Assembly: GCA_002401305.2 (NCBI GenBank)
Contig: NVSO02000215.1
Span: 1-5,077 of the forward strand
Reading direction: 5' to 3'
DNA length: 5,077 bases
DNA from: Rhodobiaceae bacterium
GTDB taxonomy: Bacteria > Pseudomonadota > Alphaproteobacteria > Parvibaculales > Parvibaculaceae
Shown: piece by piece, positions 1 through 5,077 of the stretch
Layout of the letters: each line of letters opens with the position of its first letter
Position numbering within the stretch: the stretch's first letter is position 1
The notes under the pieces: model-generated
Databases searched by the model: none
What the model saw: the letters and a program-made list of their open reading frames with translations, nothing else
Told to the model about the DNA's origin: nothing
Made by a program: the position numbers and the translations under genes

Positions 1-414
1 TTTGTTTTCCGGGGCGAACAGGCCTTCCGCGGCAAGTTTCTTCTTGCGCTCTTCGAGCAATGCCATCAACGCGCCGACGCCAGCGGGTTCCATATTATCG
101 ATGACGATTTGATAGCGGGACTGGCCGGGAAAGGTGGTCAGCTTGCCAGTGCAGATGACTTCCAAGCCTTGCTCGGGTTTGACCTTCAGCCGATTGGCCA
201 CGCCCTTCCAGATCACCCCATTCATCACAGATTTGTCGTCTTTCAAATCGAGATAAATGTGGCCAGATCCGGGACGCGACACACGGCCTAATTCACCGCG
301 CACCCGAACATATCCAAAGTTTTCTTCCACCGTCCGCTTGAGCGCCATGGAAATTTCGGTGACCGAATATTCTGCGATATTACTTGGTGCGCCACCTGAA
401 GAAGCCTCGGACAA
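1..414 (-). CDS. xseA: Exodeoxyribonuclease VII large subunit, N-terminal part (runs off the left edge)
   Basis: The first 138 codons of XseA, the large subunit of exonuclease VII. With XseB it degrades single-stranded DNA to short oligonucleotides in the cytoplasm. Reading the minus strand gives the N-terminal OB-fold ssDNA-binding domain: [20 protein letters not shown] (residues 15-34), then VRVRGELG (36-43), [10 protein letters not shown] (51-60), VIWKG (67-71) and [12 protein letters not shown] (95-106). It ends in the conserved [20 protein letters not shown] (114-133), which leads into the catalytic domain outside the window. The start is TTG at 414-412: an AAAGGG lies 7 nt upstream, a stop codon in frame lies further upstream, and the first ATG (codon 23) falls inside the conserved OB fold. 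The gene is divergent from purD, a common alphaproteobacterial arrangement. The family call is firm; the exact start rests on the ribosome binding site. Confidence 0.95.
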   Translation of the reverse strand, partial: MSEASSGGAPSNIAEYSVTEISMALKRTVEENFGYVRVRGELGRVSRPGSGHIYLDLKDDKSVMNGVIWKGVANRLKVKPEQGLEVICTGKLTTFPGQSRYQIVIDNMEPAGVGALMALLEERKKKLAAEGLFAPENK

Positions 415-562
415 TGAATTACCCTTTATTTTCAAATACTTAAATCAATTTTTCCAGCTATTTGCCGGAATCACTGATCATGTTACAAGATGCCATTCTA
501 CAGGATTGGCCGGGGCAGGCGCCATAAAAGCTTTGCCTCCGCCCTATAGGGATTTGACCTCA
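415..562. promoter_or_regulatory. Divergent xseA/purD intergenic region
   Basis: This 148-bp gap must hold promoters for both genes because they point away from each other. The part nearest xseA (about 425-460) is AT-rich. No box pair is convincing. On the plus strand TTGCCG (462-467) lies 16 bp from TACAAG (484-489). On the minus strand TTGTAA (rc of 483-488) lies about 17 bp from GCAAAT. I see no riboswitch fold or clear operator. The promoter role is inferred from gene orientation, not from motif quality. Confidence 0.4.
422..427 (-). promoter_or_regulatory. Ribosome binding site that decides the xseA TTG start
   Basis: The minus strand reads AAAGGG here, 7 nt before the TTG at 414-412. 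No in-frame ATG or GTG exists between the upstream in-frame stop and the conserved domain, so this site supports a TTG start. Confidence 0.6.
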
Positions 563-1846
563 ATGAATGTTCTCGTGATTGGTTCTGGTGGCCGCGAGCA
601 TGCCCTGTCTTGGGCAATTTCAAAAAGCCCTCTTCTTACCAAGCTCTATTGCGCTCCGGGCAATGGTGGCATGGAAAAAGTGGCCGAATGCGTGACGCTC
701 AACAGCAGCGACCATGAGGCTGTGATTGCCTTTTGCCGCACGCACGAGATCACTTTTGTTGTCGTGGGCCCCGAAGGTCCTTTGGTTGAAGGTTTGGTTG
801 ATGCGCTCGACGAAGCCGGCATTGCCAACTTTGGTCCCTCCAAGGCTGCTGCTCAGCTGGAAGGTTCTAAGGGATACGTCAAAGACCTATGCAAAGAAAA
901 TAACATTCCCACGGCTGCCTATGGCCGGTTTAGCGACGCGGCATCTGCCAAAGCTTACGTGGAGACGCAAGGCGCTCCTATCGTTGTGAAAGCGGACGGC
1001 TTGGCGGCTGGTAAAGGCGTCATCATGGCCACCACGGTTAGCGAAGCCACTCACGCCATCGACGAAATCTTTGGCGGGAAATTCGGTGCAGCTGGTGCGG
1101 AAGTTGTGATCGAAGAAACAATGATTGGTGAAGAGGCCAGCTTCTTTGTCCTCTCCGACGGCACGCACACTTTGCCGCTTGCCACAGCACAAGACCATAA
1201 GCGCGTCGGAGACGGCGATGTGGGTCCCAATACGGGCGGCATGGGGGCTTACTCCCCTGCTCCGGTCATGACGGATGCTTTATGTGCACAAGTCATGCGC
1301 GAGATTGTGGAGCCCACCGCTGCAGCGATGCGCAAACGGGGCGCGCCGTTTAAGGGTGTGTTCTACGCGGGCTTGATGATTACGGACCAGGGACCCAAGC
1401 TGATTGAATATAATGTTCGCTTTGGGGACCCGGAGTGTCAGGTGCTTATGGCGCGGCTAGAATCAGACATTCTGCCTGCCCTGATGGCCTGCCACAGTGG
1501 CACCCTCAATAAAATCGATCTGAAGTGGCACGATGACCCTGCGTTAACAGTTGTCATGGCCGCAAAGGGCTATCCGGAAGCGTATGAAAAGAATACGCTG
1601 ATTGAAAATGTAGATGGTTTGGACACGCAAGAAGTACAAATCTTCCATGCCGGAACACGTCGAGAGAACGACGAAGTTCGGGCAATTGGGGGACGCGTGC
1701 TGAATATTACCGCGCGGGGCCAGACCGTAGCGCAAGCACAAACACGAGCTTATAACGCCGTCGACAGCATCCATTGGCCAGACGGGTTTTGCCGTCGGGA
1801 TATTGGCTGGCGCGCGATCGAACGAGAAAATAAAACAACCAGTTAA
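563..1846 (+). CDS. purD: Phosphoribosylamine-glycine ligase (GAR synthetase)
   Basis: PurD joins glycine to 5-phosphoribosylamine using ATP to make GAR, the second step of de novo purine synthesis, in the cytoplasm. At 427 aa it is full length for the family. Visible landmarks are the N-terminal GSGGREHAL (7-15), PGNGG (32-36), VGPEGPL (68-74) and GPSK (91-94). The ATP-grasp core shows [13 protein letters not shown] (141-153), [20 protein letters not shown] (211-230) and the metal-binding [10 protein letters not shown] (282-291). The C-terminal domain has GRVL (377-380) and the family ending around [14 protein letters not shown] (403-416). The ATG at 563 was chosen because the conserved [10 protein letters not shown] begins there. 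The frame stays open upstream to 257, but that stretch is antisense to xseA. The ribosome binding site is weak (AGGG at 548-551). The downstream phosphotransferase begins 14 nt after the stop, so co-transcription is likely. Confidence 0.97.
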   Translation: MNVLVIGSGGREHALSWAISKSPLLTKLYCAPGNGGMEKVAECVTLNSSDHEAVIAFCRTHEITFVVVGPEGPLVEGLVDALDEAGIANFGPSKAAAQLEGSKGYVKDLCKENNIPTAAYGRFSDAASAKAYVETQGAPIVVKADGLAAGKGVIMATTVSEATHAIDEIFGGKFGAAGAEVVIEETMIGEEASFFVLSDGTHTLPLATAQDHKRVGDGDVGPNTGGMGAYSPAPVMTDALCAQVMREIVEPTAAAMRKRGAPFKGVFYAGLMITDQGPKLIEYNVRFGDPECQVLMARLESDILPALMACHSGTLNKIDLKWHDDPALTVVMAAKGYPEAYEKNTLIENVDGLDTQEVQIFHAGTRRENDEVRAIGGRVLNITARGQTVAQAQTRAYNAVDSIHWPDGFCRRDIGWRAIERENKTTS

Positions 1847-1860
1847 CAGGGAGATGCGTA

Positions 1861-2955
1861 ATGAGTGGTGAAGAAGAAGTTGGCCGCCAGGAAATGTTCA
1901 GCGGCACGCAAGATGTGTTTGAAAAGCACCGCTTTGATGAGAAAAAACTAGCCGACTATATGGAAGCCCATGTAGCCGGTTACAAAGGCCCACTGGAAGT
2001 ACGCGAATTTAAAGGCGGACAATCCAACCCGACCTATCAGCTCATCACGCCCGCTAAAAGATATGTGCTGCGCCGCAAGCCACCCGGCAAGCTTCTGCCT
2101 TCTGCTCACGCAGTTGATCGGGAATATCGGGTCATCTCCGCTCTACACAAAGTTGGATATCCAGCTCCTGAAACATTCTGCTTGTGCGAAGACGACAGCA
2201 TCATCGGCACCATGTTCTACGTGATGGACATGGTTGACGGACGCATCCTGTGGGAGCCAACATTACCGGACCAAGAGCCTGCAGAACGTCGCGCCATTTT
2301 TGAAGCCAAGAACAAGACTTTGGCTCAGTTGCACATGCTTGATTACAAAGCGATGGGGCTGGAAACTTTTGGCAAACCGGGCAACTATTTCTCCCGCCAA
2401 ATTGGCCGATGGTCAAAGAACTATGTGGCGTCGGAATCGGAATCCATTCCAGAAATGAACAAGCTGATGGAATGGTTGCCGGGCAATATTCCAAATGACG
2501 AAGCGGTTAGCATTGTGCACGGGGACTACCGGATTGATAATATGGTCTTGCACCCCACTAAGCCGGAAGTCTTGGCCGTGCTGGATTGGGAGCTCTCCAC
2601 TCTTGGGCATCCGCTAGGTGACTTCACCTATCACCTGATGAGCTGGATTATGCCGTCTGGTGGTAAGTCCGCGGGCACGCAATCTATGATAGATGCTGAC
2701 CTTCCAGCTTTGGGCATTCCGACATTAGAAGAATACACTGCAATGTATTGCGAGCATACGGGTCGCAAGGGAATTGAAAACATCGACTTCTATTTTGCGT
2801 ACAACTTCTTCCGTCTGGGCGGCATTCTGCAAGGGATTGTTGGGCGCGTGCGCGACGGAACAGCGGCAAGTGAACATGCGGCCAGCAACGCTGAAATCGT
2901 ACGCCTTTTGGCCGAAGCCGGTTGGAAATACGCTCAGAAGGCTGGAGCGGTGTAA
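1861..2955 (+). CDS. Phosphotransferase family protein (APH fold, ACAD10/11-kinase-like), copy 1
   Basis: A 364-aa single-domain kinase of the aminoglycoside phosphotransferase/choline kinase fold. N-lobe signatures are FKGGQSNPTYQ (50-60), the nucleotide-binding strand YVLRRKPPG (68-76) and VDREYRV (85-91); FYVM..MVDGR (119-128) follows. The catalytic loop is VHGDYRIDN, with catalytic Asp222 after His220-Gly221 and metal-binding Asn227. The second metal site is LDWE (Asp242), followed by LSTLGHPLGD. This pattern matches the kinase domain of ACAD10/ACAD11 and bacterial LvaA-type enzymes, which phosphorylate the hydroxyl of 4-hydroxyacyl-CoAs; the substrate here is inferred, and antibiotic resistance is unlikely. 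The start is supported by AGGGAG (1848-1853), 7 nt before the ATG. The first roughly 24 residues are an acidic, variable extension. The gene lies 14 nt after purD and ends at a strong terminator. It is a paralog of the gene at 3093-4157. There is no signal peptide, so it is cytoplasmic. Confidence 0.9.
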   Translation: MSGEEEVGRQEMFSGTQDVFEKHRFDEKKLADYMEAHVAGYKGPLEVREFKGGQSNPTYQLITPAKRYVLRRKPPGKLLPSAHAVDREYRVISALHKVGYPAPETFCLCEDDSIIGTMFYVMDMVDGRILWEPTLPDQEPAERRAIFEAKNKTLAQLHMLDYKAMGLETFGKPGNYFSRQIGRWSKNYVASESESIPEMNKLMEWLPGNIPNDEAVSIVHGDYRIDNMVLHPTKPEVLAVLDWELSTLGHPLGDFTYHLMSWIMPSGGKSAGTQSMIDADLPALGIPTLEEYTAMYCEHTGRKGIENIDFYFAYNFFRLGGILQGIVGRVRDGTAASEHAASNAEIVRLLAEAGWKYAQKAGAV

Positions 2956-2984
2956 ATCTACCGGATTTGACGCTATGCAAGATC

Positions 2985-3024
2985 AAAGACCGCGAGGGAA
3001 ATCTCCCTTGCGGTCTTTTTCTTT
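2985..3024 (+). terminator. Rho-independent terminator after phosphotransferase copy 1
   Basis: The left arm AAAGACCGCGAGGGA (2985-2999) and right arm TCCCTTGCGGTCTTT (3004-3018) form a 15-bp stem containing one G-U pair, closed by the 4-nt loop AATC. The stem runs into TTCTTT. It starts 30 nt after the stop codon and should end the purD-phosphotransferase transcript before the second paralog. Confidence 0.9.
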
Positions 3025-3092
3025 GCGCTCGCCCCGCCCCACTGCTATCCAATCTGTAATCGAAATTACTATATAACCTCCGGGAGACCCCC

Positions 3093-4157
3093 ATGTCTGA
3101 AGCTGCTGACAGTAATGTCGTTGAAGTTAGTGAAGCGCACCGTATTGACGAAGGGCGTTTGGAAGATTTTTGCCGTGCCAATATCGAAGGCTTCTCGGGA
3201 AACCTAACGGTTCGCCAATTCCAGGGCGGCCAATCAAACCCAACTTACCAGATCTCAACAGACGGTCCGTCAGCTCGCAAATATGTGGTGCGCAAACAAC
3301 CGCCGGGCACTTTGCTGGCCTCCGCTCACCAAGTTGACCGCGAATACCGGGTGATGAAAGCACTGGCGCAAACAGATGTGCCTGTGCCGGAAATGCTCGC
3401 CCTTTGCCAAGATAAAGAAATACTGGGCACTGACTTTTATGTCATGGCACATTTAGACGGCCGCGTGATCCGCAACCTGGCTGTAGAGGGCTACGCAGCT
3501 GATGAGCGCCGCGCAATTTACGACCAAATGAACGACGTGATGGCACGCCTTCACTCTGTCGACCACGAAGCGATCGGCCTCGGCGATTTTGGCCGGCCGG
3601 GCAACTATTTCGAGCGTCAAATTGGTCGGTGGACGAAGCAATATCGCGCCTCCCAAACCGATGACTTGGACGCAATGGAATTTCTCATCGACTACCTGCC
3701 GAAGAATATTCCGGCTGATGATAGCGTTTCCATCGCGCACGGCGACTACCGCCTTGAAAACACAATGTTCCATGCGACGGAGCCTAAATTGATTGCGGTG
3801 CTTGATTGGGAGCTTGCAACGATTGGCCACCCGCTTGCCGATGTCGGTTACAATGTGATGCTCTACCATGTGAAGCTGGATAGTCAGGGTACGTTGAGCG
3901 GACTTGATTATGATGCGCTGGGCATACCATCCGAGAACGCCTATCTCGCTGATTATTGCAAACGCACAGGGCGCGACGGCATTGACGATATGCCGTTCTA
4001 TGTTGCTTTCTCCGTCTTCCGTCTCGCGTCCATTGTTCAGGGCGTTTACAAACGCGGGCTTGATGGCAATGCGAGCTCCGACAAAGCACTTGGATACCGT
4101 GAAGTGTGCGGTTATTTGGCAAATGAAGCGCGTCGGATTATCGAAGCGAACAGCTGA
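3093..4157 (+). CDS. Phosphotransferase family protein (APH fold, ACAD10/11-kinase-like), copy 2
   Basis: A 354-aa paralog of the preceding kinase; the two align along nearly their whole length with about half the residues identical by eye. It has FQGGQSNPTYQ (43-53), YVVRKQPPG (64-72), VDREYRV (81-87) and FYVM..HLDGR (115-124). The catalytic loop is AHGDYRLEN, with His216, catalytic Asp218 and metal-ligand Asn223. LDWE contains the second metal ligand, Asp238, followed by LATIGHPLAD. All key kinase residues are kept, so both copies look active. Differences cluster in the N-terminus, in the segment after the HPLAD block (about 251-280) and in the C-terminal helices, where the acyl substrate would be expected to sit. 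The start is supported by CGGGAG (3081-3086), 6 nt before the ATG. A terminator separates it from copy 1, so it probably has its own promoter, but no good one is visible in 3025-3080. A role in acyl-CoA or hydroxy-acid catabolism is inferred from the family. Confidence 0.9.
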   Translation: MSEAADSNVVEVSEAHRIDEGRLEDFCRANIEGFSGNLTVRQFQGGQSNPTYQISTDGPSARKYVVRKQPPGTLLASAHQVDREYRVMKALAQTDVPVPEMLALCQDKEILGTDFYVMAHLDGRVIRNLAVEGYAADERRAIYDQMNDVMARLHSVDHEAIGLGDFGRPGNYFERQIGRWTKQYRASQTDDLDAMEFLIDYLPKNIPADDSVSIAHGDYRLENTMFHATEPKLIAVLDWELATIGHPLADVGYNVMLYHVKLDSQGTLSGLDYDALGIPSENAYLADYCKRTGRDGIDDMPFYVAFSVFRLASIVQGVYKRGLDGNASSDKALGYREVCGYLANEARRIIEANS

Positions 4158-4181
4158 TACGCACTCACTGGCATGAATTAT

Positions 4182-4218
4182 AAAAGGGATGTAGCGCATT
4201 TGCGTTACATCCCTTTTT
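4182..4218. terminator. Bidirectional intrinsic terminator between convergent genes
   Basis: The left arm AAAAGGGATGTAGCGC (4182-4197) and right arm GCGTTACATCCCTTTT (4202-4217) form a 16-bp stem with one G-U pair and the loop ATTT. On the plus strand it ends in five T; on the minus strand the other arm ends in TTTTA. It begins 24 nt after the phosphotransferase stop and 35 nt past the GST stop in the opposite direction, so it can serve both convergent genes. Confidence 0.9.
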
Positions 4219-4252
4219 CATTCTCAGCTTGTCGCAAAGGCTAAGGCTGTGC

Positions 4253-4903
4253 TTATTGGCTTTGTTGCCATTTTTTTAAAGCAGTACCCATTTCACCGAT
4301 CACGCGTTGTGCATGCTCATCGGATTGCATCGCTTTGAAATAGTTAGAAACTTTTGCGCTATCACCCAACAAATCATCATGACCGAGCATCGGCCCGAGC
4401 TGCAGAACGAAGAACAAAACTGGCACGATCGTGCAGTCTGCTAGTGTCATGTTATTGCCAATGGCATAGGAGCCATCACCGAGGTAGTGATCCAGCCACG
4501 ACAGGCCTTTTTTCAAATCACCAACCAATGCCTCAACACGCGCGTCATCTCTGCTTTGCGGATTGACCTGACCAAACAATTGTCCGAGCGGCCCCATGAC
4601 ATAAAGATCGCAAATCCGGCACGCCAATTCTATCTGGGCTTGCACCAAATTATCGGAAGATGTCAACGCCGGCTCGGGGTGCTCGCGCTCCAAAAACTCA
4701 CAAATAACTTGCGATTCAGGGATCACAGCATCACCAACAGTCAACGTCGGAACTTTGTGCATGGGAGTGAGACTTACGAACTCTTCTGGCGGAATGGCTC
4801 CTGGCATATCCTTAATCGCAACATCGAGACCTTTGGCATAAATGACCATTCGGCAACGTGCTGCGAAAGGCGACAATTGCGAGTCGTACATTGCATATGT
4901 CAT
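4253..4903 (-). CDS. Glutathione S-transferase family protein
   Basis: A 216-aa cytosolic GST-fold protein, the usual length for the family. The thioredoxin-like N-terminal domain (about 1-75) has SPFAARCR (11-18) at the position of the catalytic Ser/Tyr/Cys. It also has KVPTL (50-54) with the cis-proline Pro52, and PESQVICEFLE (62-72), in which Glu63-Ser64 is the usual pair binding the gamma-glutamyl part of glutathione. The all-helical C-terminal domain contains the N-capping box MTLAD (Thr153, Asp156). Ser11 is the likely glutathione-activating residue, but Cys17 lies close by. I cannot place it in a GST class; MHKVPTL replaces the more common GKVP form. The start is supported by AGGGAG on the minus strand (4912-4917), 8 nt before the ATG. 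It is convergent with the phosphotransferase gene and appears monocistronic. Substrate unknown. Confidence 0.9.
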   Translation of the reverse strand: MTYAMYDSQLSPFAARCRMVIYAKGLDVAIKDMPGAIPPEEFVSLTPMHKVPTLTVGDAVIPESQVICEFLEREHPEPALTSSDNLVQAQIELACRICDLYVMGPLGQLFGQVNPQSRDDARVEALVGDLKKGLSWLDHYLGDGSYAIGNNMTLADCTIVPVLFFVLQLGPMLGHDDLLGDSAKVSNYFKAMQSDEHAQRVIGEMGTALKKWQQSQ

Positions 4904-4941
4904 CTCATTTTCTCCCTATTCTGATTATTGTATTTTTGACG

Positions 4942-4969
4942 ATTATCGGTCAGTCGGTAGCGATTTGAA
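4942..4969 (-). promoter_or_regulatory. Candidate promoter for the GST gene
   Basis: The minus strand reads TTCAAA (4969-4964), a 16-bp spacer, then GATAAT (4947-4942). These match the -35 and -10 consensus at four and five of six positions. Transcription would start near 4935, leaving a leader of about 30 nt that includes the AGGGAG ribosome binding site. The location between an upstream terminator and the GST start fits a stand-alone promoter. Confidence 0.4.
4946..4958. repeat. Short direct repeat in the GST promoter spacer
   Basis: TCGGT occurs twice with a 3-bp gap (TCGGTCAGTCGGT), a period of 8 bp, overlapping the spacer and -10 edge of the candidate promoter. This is a position where a repressor could act, but the repeat is short and could be chance. 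Confidence 0.35.
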
Positions 4970-4993
4970 TTTTCGCCAAGACAAAATCTTTAT

Positions 4994-5030
4994 AAAAAAG
5001 GCGACTGGGAACATGTGGTCCCAGTCGCCT
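4994..5030 (-). terminator. Rho-independent terminator for a minus-strand gene entering from the right
   Basis: AGGCGACTGGGA (4999-5010) and TCCCAGTCGCCT (5019-5030) form a perfect 12-bp stem with an 8-nt loop. Read on the minus strand the stem runs into TTTTTT then ATA. On the plus strand no T-run follows, so it acts on the minus strand. It separates the GST gene from whatever lies upstream of it. Confidence 0.88.
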
Positions 5031-5076
5031 AATCATTCAAGAGACCGCTACCGTTTAGGGTCTCAAAACTCGTAAA
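5029..5076 (-). CDS. Possible C-terminal end of an unidentified minus-strand gene
   Basis: The terminator at 4994-5030 implies a minus-strand gene ending just to its right. One frame stays open from the window edge and reads FTSFETLNGSGLLND, then TAG at 5031-5029, with the stop overlapping the base of the terminator stem. The other two frames end sooner (TGA at 5065-5063, TAA at 5057-5055) and remain possible. Fifteen residues are too few to name a family. The frame choice is a guess based on its distance to the terminator. Confidence 0.3.
   Translation of the reverse strand, partial: FTSFETLNGSGLLND
5041..5064. repeat. Small inverted repeat near the right edge
   Basis: GAGACC (5041-5046) and GGTCTC (5059-5064) are perfect 6-bp inverted arms around a 12-nt loop, just beyond the 12-bp terminator stem. 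It lies within the putative gene end and may be incidental. Confidence 0.3.
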
Positions 5077-5077
5077 A

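Noticed and set aside
257..562. Open frame extending purD upstream by 102 codons
   Set aside because: It runs antisense through xseA, has no ribosome binding site, and PurD homology begins exactly at the ATG at 563.
3070..3077. TATATAAC as a -10 box for phosphotransferase copy 2
   Set aside because: Transcription would start inside the ribosome binding site, and no -35 box lies at the right distance.
2684..3181. A 165-codon minus-strand frame across the terminator between the two kinases
   Set aside because: It crosses the hairpin and both flanking coding ends, and the protein is basic and low in recognisable features. It is a shadow frame.
1861..4157. Antibiotic resistance role for the aminoglycoside-phosphotransferase fold
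   Set aside because: The sequence signatures (GGQSNPTY, VDREYRV, LDWEL-T-GHPL) are those of the acyl-CoA-linked ACAD10/11-like branch, and the genes sit among housekeeping genes without mobile-element context.
3453..4199. A 248-codon open frame on the minus strand opposite phosphotransferase copy 2
   Set aside because: It overlaps the conserved kinase almost entirely, shows no recognisable domain or ribosome binding site, and would begin within the bidirectional terminator. It is a shadow of the real gene.
4487..4924. A 145-codon plus-strand frame opposite the GST gene
   Set aside because: The minus strand carries a clear GST with a good ribosome binding site; the plus-strand product has no family features.

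Overview
The window looks like chromosomal DNA from an alphaproteobacterium of moderate GC content. The evidence is the protein sequences (XseA, PurD, two ACAD10/11-type phosphotransferases and a small GST), strong GGGAG-type ribosome binding sites, and the divergent xseA/purD arrangement, which is familiar from that class. The order cannot be fixed from sequence alone. I see no tRNA, rRNA, CRISPR array, insertion sequence, integrase or phage gene.

Layout: the left edge holds the first 138 codons of xseA (exodeoxyribonuclease VII large subunit) on the minus strand, with a TTG start. A 148-bp divergent intergenic region separates it from purD (GAR synthetase, 427 aa) on the plus strand. Fourteen bases after purD comes a first aminoglycoside-phosphotransferase-fold gene (364 aa), so the two are probably co-transcribed. 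A strong intrinsic terminator follows. Then comes a second, clearly paralogous phosphotransferase gene (354 aa), itself followed by a near-symmetrical hairpin terminator. That terminator also serves the convergent minus-strand gene for a glutathione S-transferase family protein (216 aa). Upstream of the GST gene are a candidate promoter carrying a short direct repeat, an intrinsic terminator for the minus strand, and at the right edge the probable last codons of one more minus-strand gene.

How the genes may work together: xseA and purD are housekeeping genes (DNA repair, purine synthesis). The two phosphotransferases resemble the kinase domain of ACAD10/ACAD11 and bacterial LvaA, which phosphorylate 4-hydroxyacyl-CoA intermediates, so a role in acyl-CoA or hydroxy-acid catabolism is the best inference. 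The most notable point is the tandem pair of diverged kinases, one apparently tied to purD and the other insulated by a terminator. I found no convincing evidence of an undescribed defence or mobile system.
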